From Candidatus Gracilibacteria bacterium (GTDB lineage Bacteria > Patescibacteriota > Gracilibacteria > BD1-5 > JAGOOR01), in the NCBI GenBank assembly GCA_041660965.1, contig JBAZVH010000002.1:62001-126000 (forward strand): a stretch of DNA of 64,000 nucleotides. The letters run 5' to 3'. Both the position numbers and the translations under genes were made by a program. Positions 9,865 to 19,243 of the stretch are shown in pieces; positions within the stretch are counted from its first letter, which is position 1, and each line of letters begins with the position of its first letter. The notes beneath the pieces were generated by a model. It saw only the letters and a program-made list of their open reading frames with translations. It searched no databases and had not been told where the DNA came from.

Positions 9865-10917
9865 ATGCAAATATCTCTCTATCATTTCAAAAATCATACA
9901 GAAAAGACTTTTACAGTATGAGACGGTATTCAGATGCTCGTCTGAGAAAACGGCGCAGGAAAATCAACCTTTTGCGAAGCTATGATGGTAGCACTCAATG
10001 CCGAAAATCCTCATCATACCAATTGGTCAGAAAAATCGAGCTTTGGGACAACTGACTGGTCGATCAGATTGCAAACTGATGAAGAATCTCATGCTGTCAT
10101 CTATGATAGCACGACTAAAACGCCAAAATGGTATTATCGAGAAGCCAGTATCCCTCGCAAAAAATACAATGCTTCCCTTCCTTCTTGTGCGATATGGATA
10201 CAAAGTGACCATCTCCGAGTTATTTCGTGAGAACCAGGCGAGAGAAGATGATTTCTCGACGATATGCTCTCGTCAGCTGATATGCATTATGCACATCTTC
10301 TGAAGAATTATCGAACGGCTATCTCTCAGAGAAATAAAGTGTTACAAAATATCCAAGAATGATTGATGCAAAAAAAAGATCTCGCATCCTGGAATACGCT
10401 TCTTGCCCAAAGTGCTGTACCATTGATTCTCCAAAGACGACAAATGTTTGACTGGATATCCCACCTCACGGATGAATCACTACATCTTCCTGGACCAACA
10501 CGAGTAGTATTGATTGAGAGACATCCACTGCAAGAAGTCACTGTGGATAATTTTTTGAAATTGCTCAAAGAGTATGAAGATCGAGATTGTATCGTCGGGA
10601 AAACTACCGTCTGACCGCAACTCGATGATATCGAGTTTAGCGTCTCGATAGACCAAACCTGGAAACCAGCGAGATATACACTGTCCCGCGGAGAAAACAA
10701 GACCCTCCTTCTTTCCTTTATTAAAAAGATAGGAATGTATATCCAGCATCAGTCTGGAAAAGTACCCCTCTTTCTCCTCGATGATGTCCTCTCTGAGCTC
10801 GATGAAGTACATATTGGAACTCTCTTAAAACTCTTTGAAGGTACTACGACTATTATCACGACACAGCCAAATCATACGGGCACATCAACTGAATGACTGA
10901 GGAGGATTGAGTGGTAA
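9865..10917 (+). CDS. recF: DNA replication/repair protein RecF
   Basis: RecF is an SMC/ABC-type ATPase that loads RecA at gaps. The 350-aa product has Walker A GENGAGKS at residues 27-34, whose first Gly is encoded by TGA (9943-9945), the RecF-type signature LSRGENKTLLLSF and Walker B PLFLLDDVLSELDE near the end. About eight TGA codons are read as Gly, so the gene looks shattered with the standard code. It starts 15 nt after dnaN. Length is slightly below the usual 360-370 aa. Stop TAA at 10915-10917. Confidence 0.92.
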
Positions 10918-10980
10918 ACTCGTTTCCTTGACTTCTACTCCCCCCTTCTATACTGATATCACTTATTTCTTATTGCTCTT

Positions 10981-12294
10981 ATGAAAAAATCGTTCCTCCT
11001 TTTTTCTCTCTTCTCTTTTATCTTTTCTCTATGAATAACCTTTGGTTATTCATCTGAAGACACTTCCAATGCAAATTATCTTGCAGATCAAGGCGTTATA
11101 ACGCAACAAACCATTGCTTCCAAATATCGACTGGATGATAAGATACTGCGACAAGAGGTGATTGCAATGGCATTGAAAATAAAATGAATCGCTATACCAA
11201 CGAACACTGCTTGCAAGAAATACTTCGCTGATGCAACAAAAAATGACTGGGTGTGTCGAGCAGTAGAGCTCGCTGCTGATAATGGAATTATTACGAGAAG
11301 TAATAGATATGCGAATCCAGGAAAATATGTAACACGAGCGGAGGCATTGGCGATGATGATGAAGGCGGGGGGAATGAATGGGAGTCTATCTGAAAGTGAA
11401 ACATCTTCTTCGTACGATACTCCCTATATCTTCGATGATGCAAACGAGTGGCAATCAGATATCATCAAAAAATCACTCATTAGAAATATCATAGCACCTT
11501 ATACTTACAATCAATCTGTCAAAGATCCTGGTATGTATGATTATATGGTCCATGTTGCTTTCTATCCTAATCGCCTCGCTACTCGTGCTGAGGTATTCGC
11601 GTTTGCGAAGAATATAATTGAGAATTCTTCAATTCAATCGTATGAAGGATTTACTGCTGATTTTTGAGGAGATGTGGATATATCAGAAGGATGGTACTGA
11701 TTTGGAGATTTGGGGGATTTAGAAAATACTCCAGTACGAGACTACCATATTACTATCCAACCAAGAAAATCAGCTATCATATTTTGAGATCAATTAATGC
11801 TAGATGTATTAGGCAAAAAATATTGGAATTGAAATATATATTACACGACCATGCTATCTGGAATGTGTTATACAGGGAGACTTATTTTCTTAACAGATGA
11901 ATATATTATTACTGCATCATGAGCTTGTAATCAAACAATTAAAGAAGTTGAAAGTGCACTACGTTCAGTTTCATTTGATCTCACAGCTCAGTCAAGAGCA
12001 TTGCAAAATAAAGATGTATTAATGCAATATTATAAGATTTTATGAGGAGGTACTTTGCCTCAGGCCTACGAAATGCGCTCCCCATCTGGTGTCTCTCTTG
12101 AAACATTTACTTCTTGGTATAAAAATACAGAATCTGTCACTTTCCGTGAAGATACCCTGAAAGACCTCGGAAATAATACCTATGAATTCCTTGTGGACAT
12201 AGCAGAAAGTGGGGTAAAATCAACCTATAAAGTAGAGAGCAAGGTGAATCTCGAGAAATTTACCATTGATAATATCTCATCAGTAAAGATTTAG
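10981..12294 (+). CDS. Secreted protein with S-layer-homology-like repeats
   Basis: A 437-aa exported protein. Residues 1-24 form a signal peptide (Lys-Lys, then a Phe/Leu-rich core). Residues about 30-210 contain SLH-type units: LRQEVIAMALKI ... CKKYFADATKNDWVCRAVELAADNGIIT and VTRAEALAMMMKAGG, then LATRAEVFAFAKNI, matching the family pattern of TRAE/A..F.DV...W....V..A...GI. SLH repeats bind cell-wall polymers and anchor proteins at the surface. The C-terminal half has an unrecognised, probably beta-rich domain. Eight or more TGA codons are read as Gly. Stands alone after recF. Confidence 0.8.
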
Positions 12295-12609
12295 TTGATT
12301 CTCACGTCAAAATCACTACAATTTCTCTGTCCTCCCCACTGGTGCATCTGACGGTTTTTTTTCCTTATAACTATTTTCTAATTGAGGAGCCGCTTGATTG
12401 CTTTACTGCGAGAGAGCACAGCACTTCGAGGATAGAGGGTATTCCCCTGTATTCATTTGATCTCATTGGAAAATTTCCGATCAAAACCTTGGGGAAGATT
12501 TACAAATAATACAGAGTACAAAATACAGAGTACAAAATAGCTGTATCCTTTCCATTTAAAAACCCTTCATTTTGTCTTTTGTATTATGTCTTTTGTATTT
12601 TAATTTATT
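12295..12609. other. Intergenic region with microrepeats and a possible coding remnant
   Basis: A 315-nt spacer before hrcA. The right part (about 12505-12605) is built from degenerate TACAGAGTACAAAA and TTTTGTATT units. On the minus strand a frame ending in TAG at 12378-12380 reads like protein for about 42 codons (FVNLPQGFDRKF ... LYPRSAVLSRSKAIKRLLN) but has no ATG and runs back into the microrepeats, so it may be the tail of a decayed gene. No clear promoter for hrcA was found. Confidence 0.4.
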
Positions 12610-13314
12610 ATGTCCAGAAAGTCCTCCATCGATGCTCGTAAAATACAGATCCTCTGACTCATAGTCCGGGAGTATATTCGAAGCGGAGACTCAACAGGAA
12701 GCAAATCACTCGTTCGAGATGAACAGATGATGATCTCAGCGGCAACAGTACGAAATGATATGAAACAACTCGAAGAAATGGGGCTTATCTATCAACCATA
12801 CAATTCTGCTGGACGACTCCCTACCACACGAGGCATCCGTATGTATGTCGATTATCTCATGGAAGTGACACCTCAAAAATATATCGCCCCTACTCTCGAA
12901 ACGAAAAGCATTGTCTTTGAATTTCATGATGACCGTCTCTATGATATGATTTCTGATTTTTCTGATGCCACTGGAGATCTCGCTTTTATTAGTTCACCAG
13001 AAGCAGGTATTTATTGTATCTCAGGAATTTCTCATTTTCTCAAAAAACATAGTGAAGATCTGGGAGAACAAGTATTTTCCGTGCTGGACGTCGTAGAAAA
13101 TCGTACACTCTTTTCTCGTACACTCGCCAATCTCACACAACCAAACCGTATCACTATCTGCATTGGTGAAGAAAATATTTTACCAGAATTAGAATTTTGT
13201 AGTCTGATGGTCGCTGACACGACTCTCGGATGACATCGGTGTCACCTTGGACTTCTCGGATCAAAGAGAACAGACTATGCCTTCAACCTCTCAGCACTCA
13301 GAGCGATCTATTAG
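12610..13314 (+). CDS. hrcA: Heat-inducible transcription repressor HrcA (short form)
   Basis: HrcA represses chaperone operons by binding CIRCE operators and needs GroEL for activity. The 234-aa product begins with the winged-helix DNA-binding domain (VREYIRSGDSTGSKSL, ISAATVRNDMKQLEEMGLI, SAGRLPTTRGIRMYVDYLM), the most diagnostic part of the family, and ends with a shortened GAF-like domain. Typical HrcA proteins are about 340 aa, so the central inserted domain is reduced. TGA codons at 12652-12654 and 13231-13233 are read as Gly. No CIRCE inverted repeat was found in this window; the groEL promoter lies outside it. Confidence 0.88.
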
Positions 13315-13347
13315 CACCATCTTACGCTCGGATTCATACTAAAAATA

Positions 13348-13382
13348 TTGCATTTTGAATATTGATACACTATAATCCGGGC
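13348..13382 (+). promoter_or_regulatory. Consensus promoter with no gene downstream
   Basis: -35 TTGCAT (13348-13353), 17-nt spacer, -10 TATAAT (13371-13376). Transcription would start near 13383 and run into the 3' end of the opposite-strand PBP gene; no ORF or T-run hairpin is visible between. It may drive a small or antisense RNA. Confidence 0.55.
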
Positions 13383-13429
13383 AGTTTCTCCTCCCTCAAC
13401 CAATCAAATATAAGAAACATAAGCATTTT

Positions 13430-15796
13430 TTATCGCTCAGGAGGAATTCAATAATACTCTAGAAGAAACGCCGAAATATCCTTAAATGCCTTAGCAGCAG
13501 AGAATTCAGCATATTGCGTACTTCGTGGACGATCAAATCGCACTATGATAACAAATTGTGGGTCTTTGGATGGTCAAAATCCTGCATAAGACGTATTGGT
13601 TCGTCCATTGGAACCTGCTTCAAATCATCATTTGCTACTCGCAATCTGTGACGTACCCGTTTTCCCAGCCAATGTATATCCTGGTACTCTTCCCGCTTTG
13701 GCAAGTCCTATTGTAGCCGATTCAGTCAACATCGCTGTTACCTTTTGCGCTGTCGTTTCACCGATAACACGCTTAATAGGTATCGGTTCAGTGACGACAG
13801 TGTCCCCATCAGGATATACTTTTTTCTGAACTGTATGTGGTTGCATCAAAATACCACCATTCGCAAAAGCAGAATATATGGATGCCATCTGTACCATATT
13901 GGCCTGGATACCTTGTCCAAATGACATCGTAAACAGTTTCGCTCGTGACCATTTTTCATAGGTATCAAGAGTTCCTATATTTTCTCCATCCAATGTAATA
14001 CCAGTGATATCCAAAAATCAGAACCTTTTTAAATATTCGTAAAAAAGTGGCATTCCGATACGTTGAATGATGTTAATCATACCGACATTGCAACTATAAT
14101 TAATAGCATTCCGGAAGTTATGCAGCCCCTGACAAGCACTTTTCAAAAGATCGTTGATTTCAAAATTATCAATTTTTACCGATCCTGCATCCTCATACAT
14201 CGTATCGGGCTCTATCTCACCAGTATCGATACCTATCGCCACTGTTATGCCTTTAAAAATACTTCCTGGTTCGTAGGGTGATGTGACGGGGATATTTTGA
14301 TGTGCTAAGAGCCCTACTTGATTTTCATAAATATAAAATACGCCGAGTGGATCCGCGAGGGCTATTTGCATCTCATCTTCTTTGGAAATTTCCTGAAGAG
14401 TAACATATTGATTTTGATAGATTTTTTTGACGTTTCAGGCAGGAGATTCCTTGAAAAGCACTTTCCCCAGAAGAGGAAATACAGGATCCGGATACTGAGT
14501 TGGGTCATAGAGCATAATAGTATCCGCATTTCCTGGTCTCTCTGGATCAAAGGAAGGATAGCTCCCTATAGCACGTATAGCTCCTGTTTTTGGATCCATC
14601 ACGATGGCAGCGGCAGTATTTGCCCCCGTAGTACGTATGCCCTCTTTCAACACATCCATCATCGCATTTTGTATATTGGGATCGATAGTGAGATAGAGAT
14701 CGACTCATTTTACCTCTTGTTCTTCTTTTTCATCAAAGATAGGACGTCCGAGACTATCCCTCCTTTCTTCTGCTTTTCCTGTTTTTCCTGCGAGAAGATC
14801 CTGAAAATATCCTTCAATTCCGAGCCGACCAATACCATCCCCATCGACAAACCCAGTTACTTGTGCAAGGGAAGTGCCTCCAGGATACTGTCGGACAGGA
14901 TTATCAGTGAGCTTCAGACATTTATAGATAGTGTTTTCTGTGAGATATTTTTCTTGGTCCAGAAGTGTAGGAAGTGTCTGCTGTTTTATCATAGCTGCAT
15001 CGGTTGAAATCCTCGCAGAAACCAGATAAGAAAGCTCTGGTTCCATTTTTTCGATAATATCAACATTGCGATTTTTACGGAGCTTGAGCGCATCATCGAG
15101 AGCCAGGGGATCGAGACGCAATATACTGAGGACTTCAGCGACACCACGAGAAGTATCAAATCGTGTCGGATCCACATACACACTATCTCCCACGATAAAA
15201 ATCCCTGGATTTAAGAGAGCAGAGAGCTTATCCATATCTTGAGCAGAAACACCAGACGCAAGAGCAATTCGCGTTTTATGAAGTCTATGTGATTGCTCAT
15301 GAACGGTTGGAGCGATAAATGCTAGAATCGATTCTTTTGAAAAAATAAAGTTCTCTGGCATCGTAAAAGTATTCGTATATTTCATGATATTATCGATACA
15401 GCTTACTTGTGATCGATTTTCACAGAGATGACGATAAGCAATATCCAGTAAAAATGCTTCGAGCATATCGAGATTACAGGGGCCTGATGGATCTATTTTG
15501 AGGTCCTTTGCTATCATAGTCGTTGCAATAATAGTATTCACCTCTTTCTCATACCCTGTTCGTCGGGGATCGAGTGAACCAAAAATAGTCCCCCGATTCA
15601 CAGCAAGCTCTGTATTTCTGATTTGTTGCCTGTCAGCGAGTCACACATAAAATGTATGATCAACCAGCGTATATTTTCAGAGTGTCAGCACGATGCCAAC
15701 ACAAAAAACTCCCATTCCGCCCAGCACGAGGATCATACGTGCTACCGGAGAGAGATTATCGATAAAATTTGCGAAAGTGCGGAAACGGGGATGCAT
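13430..15796 (-). CDS. Penicillin-binding protein, FtsI/PBP2 type transpeptidase
   Basis: Class B PBP that cross-links peptidoglycan. The 788-aa protein has a short cytoplasmic N-terminus, one membrane anchor (about residues 17-38, MILVLGGMGVFCVGIVLTL), a PBP dimerisation region and a C-terminal transpeptidase. Catalytic motifs are visible: SIFK at 512-515 (nucleophile Ser512), SCN in YSCNVG near 565, and KTGTS at 712-716. The final KDISAFLLEYYGIPPER is typical of the FtsI/SpoVD group. In-frame TGA codons divide it into four apparent ORFs (15601, 14662, 14371 and 14014 ends), all in one frame. Larger than E. coli FtsI because of N-terminal insertions. Whether it is septal or elongation-specific cannot be told from sequence. 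Confidence 0.9.
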
Positions 15797-15994
15797 AAAA
15801 GGGGTGATAAGTTTACTAGGTTTACTAAGTTTCTTAGGTTTATTTGATTGAAAAATAGGTGCGTAAGTATGTAAGTGTTTGAGTGCTTAAGTTAATGGGT
15901 TTACAAAGTTAATGGGTTAATGGGTTGATAAGTTTATAGGTTTCCAAATCAATGATTCCTCTTTGTATTTTGCTCTTTGTACTTTGTATTCTCA
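15797..15994. repeat. Low-complexity intergenic microrepeats
   Basis: Spacer composed of degenerate units: GTTTACTAAGTTTCTTAGGTTT, then AAGTTAATGGGTT repeated three times, then TTTGTATTTTGCTCTTTGTACTTTGTATT. Similar units recur at 8618-8650, 12505-12605 and 22503-22545. No gene seen. Confidence 0.6.
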
Positions 15995-16870
15995 TTAAGT
16001 TCCTTTCTCTATCTTCTGCTCTATCTCTATCTTTTCTAGGTATTGTATTGATTTTTTCTCCTGAAGAAAGTGTGTGAGCGTACGAATGCTTGGAGTCGTC
16101 GTAATATAGTGAATAATATGTCCATGTTGTGCCAGATGTTGTGCCATAATCCAGAGAGGGATTTTCTTGAGTCAGAAGAGGATATTGTGAGAGAGATTTT
16201 CCTGCACGATGTAGATGCGTTGAAAATGTCCGAGACGCTTCAGGAGCGCTCGTCGTGTTCCAAATAAAATGTCGTGAGTACCCTGGAGTGTTTCGAGATA
16301 AATCTTCTTTTGGCGATGCACCGACTTTGGATGTGTATCGATGATAGCATCAAGTCCGCATTGCTCATACCACCATTGTGCAGAGATACCATCAGGGACA
16401 ATCACAGCTCCGGGAAATTTTTGAAGTCTCTCTTTTAGATAGGTAATAATCGAGTCTGTATCTGGAGCAACGATATAGTCAGCTATACTCCCTTTTCATT
16501 TCAGACCTTTTGGTGGGGTCAGCTCGAGAAAATTCTTTTCTTCGAAAAAATCAAAAATACTCACGGGGAGAAAAAGTTGCGCAATGATATGAATACGGAC
16601 AAATAAGTAGCGCGCCAGTTGTACTATCATGGCAATCTCATTGGCTGAGAGAAGGGGCATCGCCGATTGAGGTGCTTCGATAGATTTCAAAATGCCTTCA
16701 TGAGGAATCTCCGCAGCAATATTCGCCACTATTCCGATGATGGTATCTTTCCCCCATGGAATCTTGACACTACTTCCTATTGCAATAAAAGGACTAAATT
16801 CTTCTGGAATATGATAGGTAACCAGACGATCATCGATGGAGCGAGAATATGGTATAACAGAGCAAAGCAT
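15995..16870 (-). CDS. PriA-like protein lacking the helicase Walker A
   Basis: A 291-aa protein related to primosomal helicase PriA, which restarts stalled forks. Residues 1 to about 105 match the PriA 3'-DNA-binding domain (IPYSRSIDDRLVTYHIP, GSSVKIPWGKDTIIGIVANI). Behind it a shrunken helicase-like lobe remains: GAVIVPDGISAQWW, HDILFGTRRALLKRL, then IYIVQEN where PriA has its DEEH Walker B. No GSGKT-type Walker A and no zinc-binding cysteine cluster are present, and the total is less than half of PriA's usual ~730 aa. TGA codons at 16496-16498 and 16172-16174 are read as Gly. ATPase activity is therefore unlikely; it may keep a DNA-structure-binding role. The gene upstream is 3 nt away. 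Confidence 0.7.
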
Positions 16871-16873
16871 GTT

Positions 16874-17326
16874 TTAGATGATTTCAGTATGAGGACTTTC
16901 TTCTTTGAGATAGGCAAAAGTCTTTTGGATTTCTTTTCGAGGAGAGAGTGCAAATTTTCCTGTATCAAATACAATACGACCTATCGCTTGAAAAGGAGCA
17001 AGTACAGAAGTGAGAATACCTGAAGTTGCCGTTTTATCTCTGTCCTCTGGAGAACGAGTCTCGATAGATGCCAATGATCCATATCTCCCTCTATAATTAT
17101 GATCAGTTGGACCAAAGATCCTTTTAGGATATTTCAAAAGTGCTTCACGTGGATTTCCGGCTCGTAATTGTTCTTTGATATCATCCTTGAGGCCTGCGAG
17201 TTGTGATTGTGTTTCGGCAATTTTTCGTTGTGCATCGAGCTTGAGCCACTTATCAAAATCCTCTGAGAGATTGGTTTTTTTTTCAGGTATGTTTTCGGGT
17301 TGGGATATTTTTTCTTTTTCTGTCAT
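16874..17326 (-). CDS. Hypothetical protein upstream of PriA-like gene
   Basis: Unrecognised protein of 150 aa if it starts at ATG 17326, or 158 aa from ATG 17350. The inner start is preferred because a -10 box TACAAT ends 7 nt before it. N-terminal half is Lys/Glu/Gln-rich, helical and coiled-coil-like (FDKWLKLDAQRKIAETQSQL); C-terminal half is basic with a short hydrophobic patch (GILTSVLAPFQAIGRIVF). No TGA codons. Stop is 3 nt before the PriA-like start, so the two are co-expressed. Confidence 0.65.
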   Translation of the reverse strand: MTEKEKISQPENIPEKKTNLSEDFDKWLKLDAQRKIAETQSQLAGLKDDIKEQLRAGNPREALLKYPKRIFGPTDHNYRGRYGSLASIETRSPEDRDKTATSGILTSVLAPFQAIGRIVFDTGKFALSPRKEIQKTFAYLKEESPHTEII

Positions 17327-17360
17327 ACTCTCTATTGTATCCAAAACCATATAAAATCAA
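17327..17360 (-). promoter_or_regulatory. Leaderless-type promoter for 16874-17326
   Basis: On the minus strand TTGATT (17360-17355), 15-nt spacer, TACAAT (17339-17334), then 7 nt to ATG 17326. Confidence 0.45.
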
Positions 17361-17433
17361 CCACCAAAAAAATATCGCATTTTAGAAAAATTGCATACAA
17401 TTCTTCCATATTTTACTTCATAATCCCTTCTTT

Positions 17434-18735
17434 ATGTTCTCCAATCTCCCGCTCAATATCACCGACCCTGCTATTTTTGCAACGATAGAAGGCGAATTCC
17501 TCCGTGAAAATGAAGGAATGGAACTCATCGCATCAGAAAATTATACTTCTCCTGCTGTCCAGGAGGCACTTGGCAGCGTCTTTGTCAACAAATATGCTGA
17601 AGGATTTCCAGGTAAACGCTATTATGGTGGGCAGGAATTTACTGACGAGATGGAAACGATGACAATAGAGCGAGCAAAGAAACTCTTTCATGCTGATCAT
17701 GCCAATGTTCAGGCCCTCTCTGGGGCAGCAGCGAATGTTTGCATCTATAATGCTGTTCTCGAACCAGGTGACACTATTCTCGGGATGGATCTCTCTCACG
17801 GCGGACATCTGACCCACGGAAGCCCCGTGACACTGATGAGCAAAGTGTATAATTTTGTCCGATATAAAACCAATGCTGCCAATAATCATTTTATGGATTA
17901 TGATAATCTCCGAGAGATGGCACTCACACATAAACCAAAACTGATTATCGCTGGCTACTCAGCTCATCCTCGAGAACTTGATTATGAGAAATTTGTCGCT
18001 ATTGGAAAAGAAGTCGGAGCCATTATGATGGCGGATGTATCTCACTTTGGAGGACTGATCGCAGCTGGTGTGATGAAAAATCCTCTTGATTATGGTTTTC
18101 ACATTATGATGACCACGACTCACAAGACACTTCGTGGACCTCGTGGTGCGCTTATCCTCAGTAAAGGAATTGTGAGTAACCCTCTCAAAGCACCAGAACC
18201 AACGATGGAAAATATCCCAACTCGTATCGATCGTTCTGTCTTCCCCGGTGTGCAATGATGACCACATATGAACCAAGTTGCCGCTATCGCGGTAGCTCTT
18301 CATGAAGCCGATACAGATGAATTCCGAGAATATGGTGCACGAGTCCTCCGAAATAATCACGTTCTTGCTGAAACACTTGTTTCTCGTGGCTACAAGCTCG
18401 TGACTGGCGGCACAGATAATAATATTATTGTGATAGATTTTTCTGGTACAGATATGGATGGAAAAAAATCCGAACTTACTCTCGATGCTATCGGGATTTC
18501 GACTTCGAAATCGACGATTCCCGATGATCCAAATCCACCGTTCCGACCATCAGGACTCCGTCTCGGTCTCCCTGCTATGACAACTCGTGGTATCCGTGAA
18601 GCAGATGCAGAACAAATCGGAGACTTCATCGACCGAGCACTCAAAAATGCTGATAATGAAGAAGTGTTGAGGGCGCTTCGCGAGGAAGTGAGAACATTTT
18701 GTAGGAGGTTCCCGGTAGTGAGAGCTAGAAATTAG
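17434..18735 (+). CDS. glyA: Serine hydroxymethyltransferase
   Basis: PLP enzyme interconverting serine and glycine with transfer of a one-carbon unit to tetrahydrofolate. 433 aa, normal length. Visible motifs: ENYTSPAVQEALGS, NKYAEGFPGKRYYGG, the PLP-lysine segment TTTHKTLRGPRG and the C-terminal FRPSGLRLGLPAMTTRG. At residues 275-276 two consecutive TGA codons (18256-18261) encode the invariant Gly-Gly in FPGVQ-GG-P, one of the cleanest proofs of UGA=Gly in the window. It supplies one-carbon units that the downstream purine genes need as formyl-folate. Upstream is a T-rich leader without Shine-Dalgarno. Confidence 0.97.
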
Positions 18736-18854
18736 TATACAAGACAGAATACAGCGTGGTGGGATTATAAAATACGGAAGGGGGAGATTTTCTTCTTGTG
18801 AAACAGTAGAATGTGCTATACTCTTTTGTTCTCTTTATTTTTTCACCCATTTTT

Positions 18855-19187
18855 ATGCGTTTTATTCTTTCTCTTCTCCTCTCTGCTTTTGCAGTTTTTG
18901 TAACGGCATATCTTGTGCCAGGAGTCTACGTCGATGGACTTATGACAGCACTTATCGTCGCAGTTGTTTTAGCCGTGCTCAATGCGACATTGGGGCTATT
19001 TCTCAAATTTATCATGGCACCACTCAACTGGCTCACACTCGGACTCGTCTCTCTAGTTATTAATATCTTTATGGTTCGCGTGACGGATAGTTTTATGTTC
19101 GGTTTTGCAACCAATGGATTCTGGGCTGCAGCAGTTTTCGCTCTGGTTCTCGCTATTATTCAATCATTTATTGGAATTAAGAAGTAA
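18855..19187 (+). CDS. Small membrane protein of the phage holin superfamily IV / YvlD type
   Basis: A 110-aa membrane protein with four hydrophobic segments (FILSLLLSAFAVFVTAYLVPG, ALIVAVVLAVLNATLGLFL, WLTLGLVSLVINIFMV, FWAAAVFALVLAIIQSFIG). The pattern, with the V.G.Y.DG..TAL and LN..L..FL motifs, matches the PF04020-type 4-TM proteins widespread in bacteria and unrelated to phage lysis in most. ATG 18855 is chosen over 18813 because it gives the family's length. A terminator follows. Role in the envelope unknown. Confidence 0.8.
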   Translation: MRFILSLLLSAFAVFVTAYLVPGVYVDGLMTALIVAVVLAVLNATLGLFLKFIMAPLNWLTLGLVSLVINIFMVRVTDSFMFGFATNGFWAAAVFALVLAIIQSFIGIKK

Positions 19188-19202
19188 AATTTAAGTTCCC
19201 CA

Positions 19203-19234
19203 AAAAAACCTCCCAAATTTGGGAGGTTTTTTGA
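19203..19234. terminator. Bidirectional terminator between the holin-like gene and pnp
   Basis: Perfect hairpin AAAACCTCCCAAA / TTTGGGAGGTTTT with A and T runs at its flanks; convergent genes end on both sides. Confidence 0.88.
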
Positions 19235-19243
19235 ACTGAGAAT

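Noticed and set aside
13283..13340. CIRCE operator near hrcA (TTAGCACC and CAGCACTC)
   Set aside because: The two elements do not form the TTAGCACTC-N9-GAGTGCTAA inverted repeat.
13430..15796. Four separate ORFs suggesting a broken PBP pseudogene
   Set aside because: All pieces are in one frame, separated only by TGA, and catalytic motifs are intact and in order; with code 25 it is a single complete gene.
15797..15994. CRISPR-like array from repeated units
   Set aside because: Units are degenerate, short, without regular spacers, and there are no cas genes nearby.
18855..19187. Prophage holin indicating a phage remnant
   Set aside because: The family is a common chromosomal 4-TM membrane protein; no other phage genes are present.
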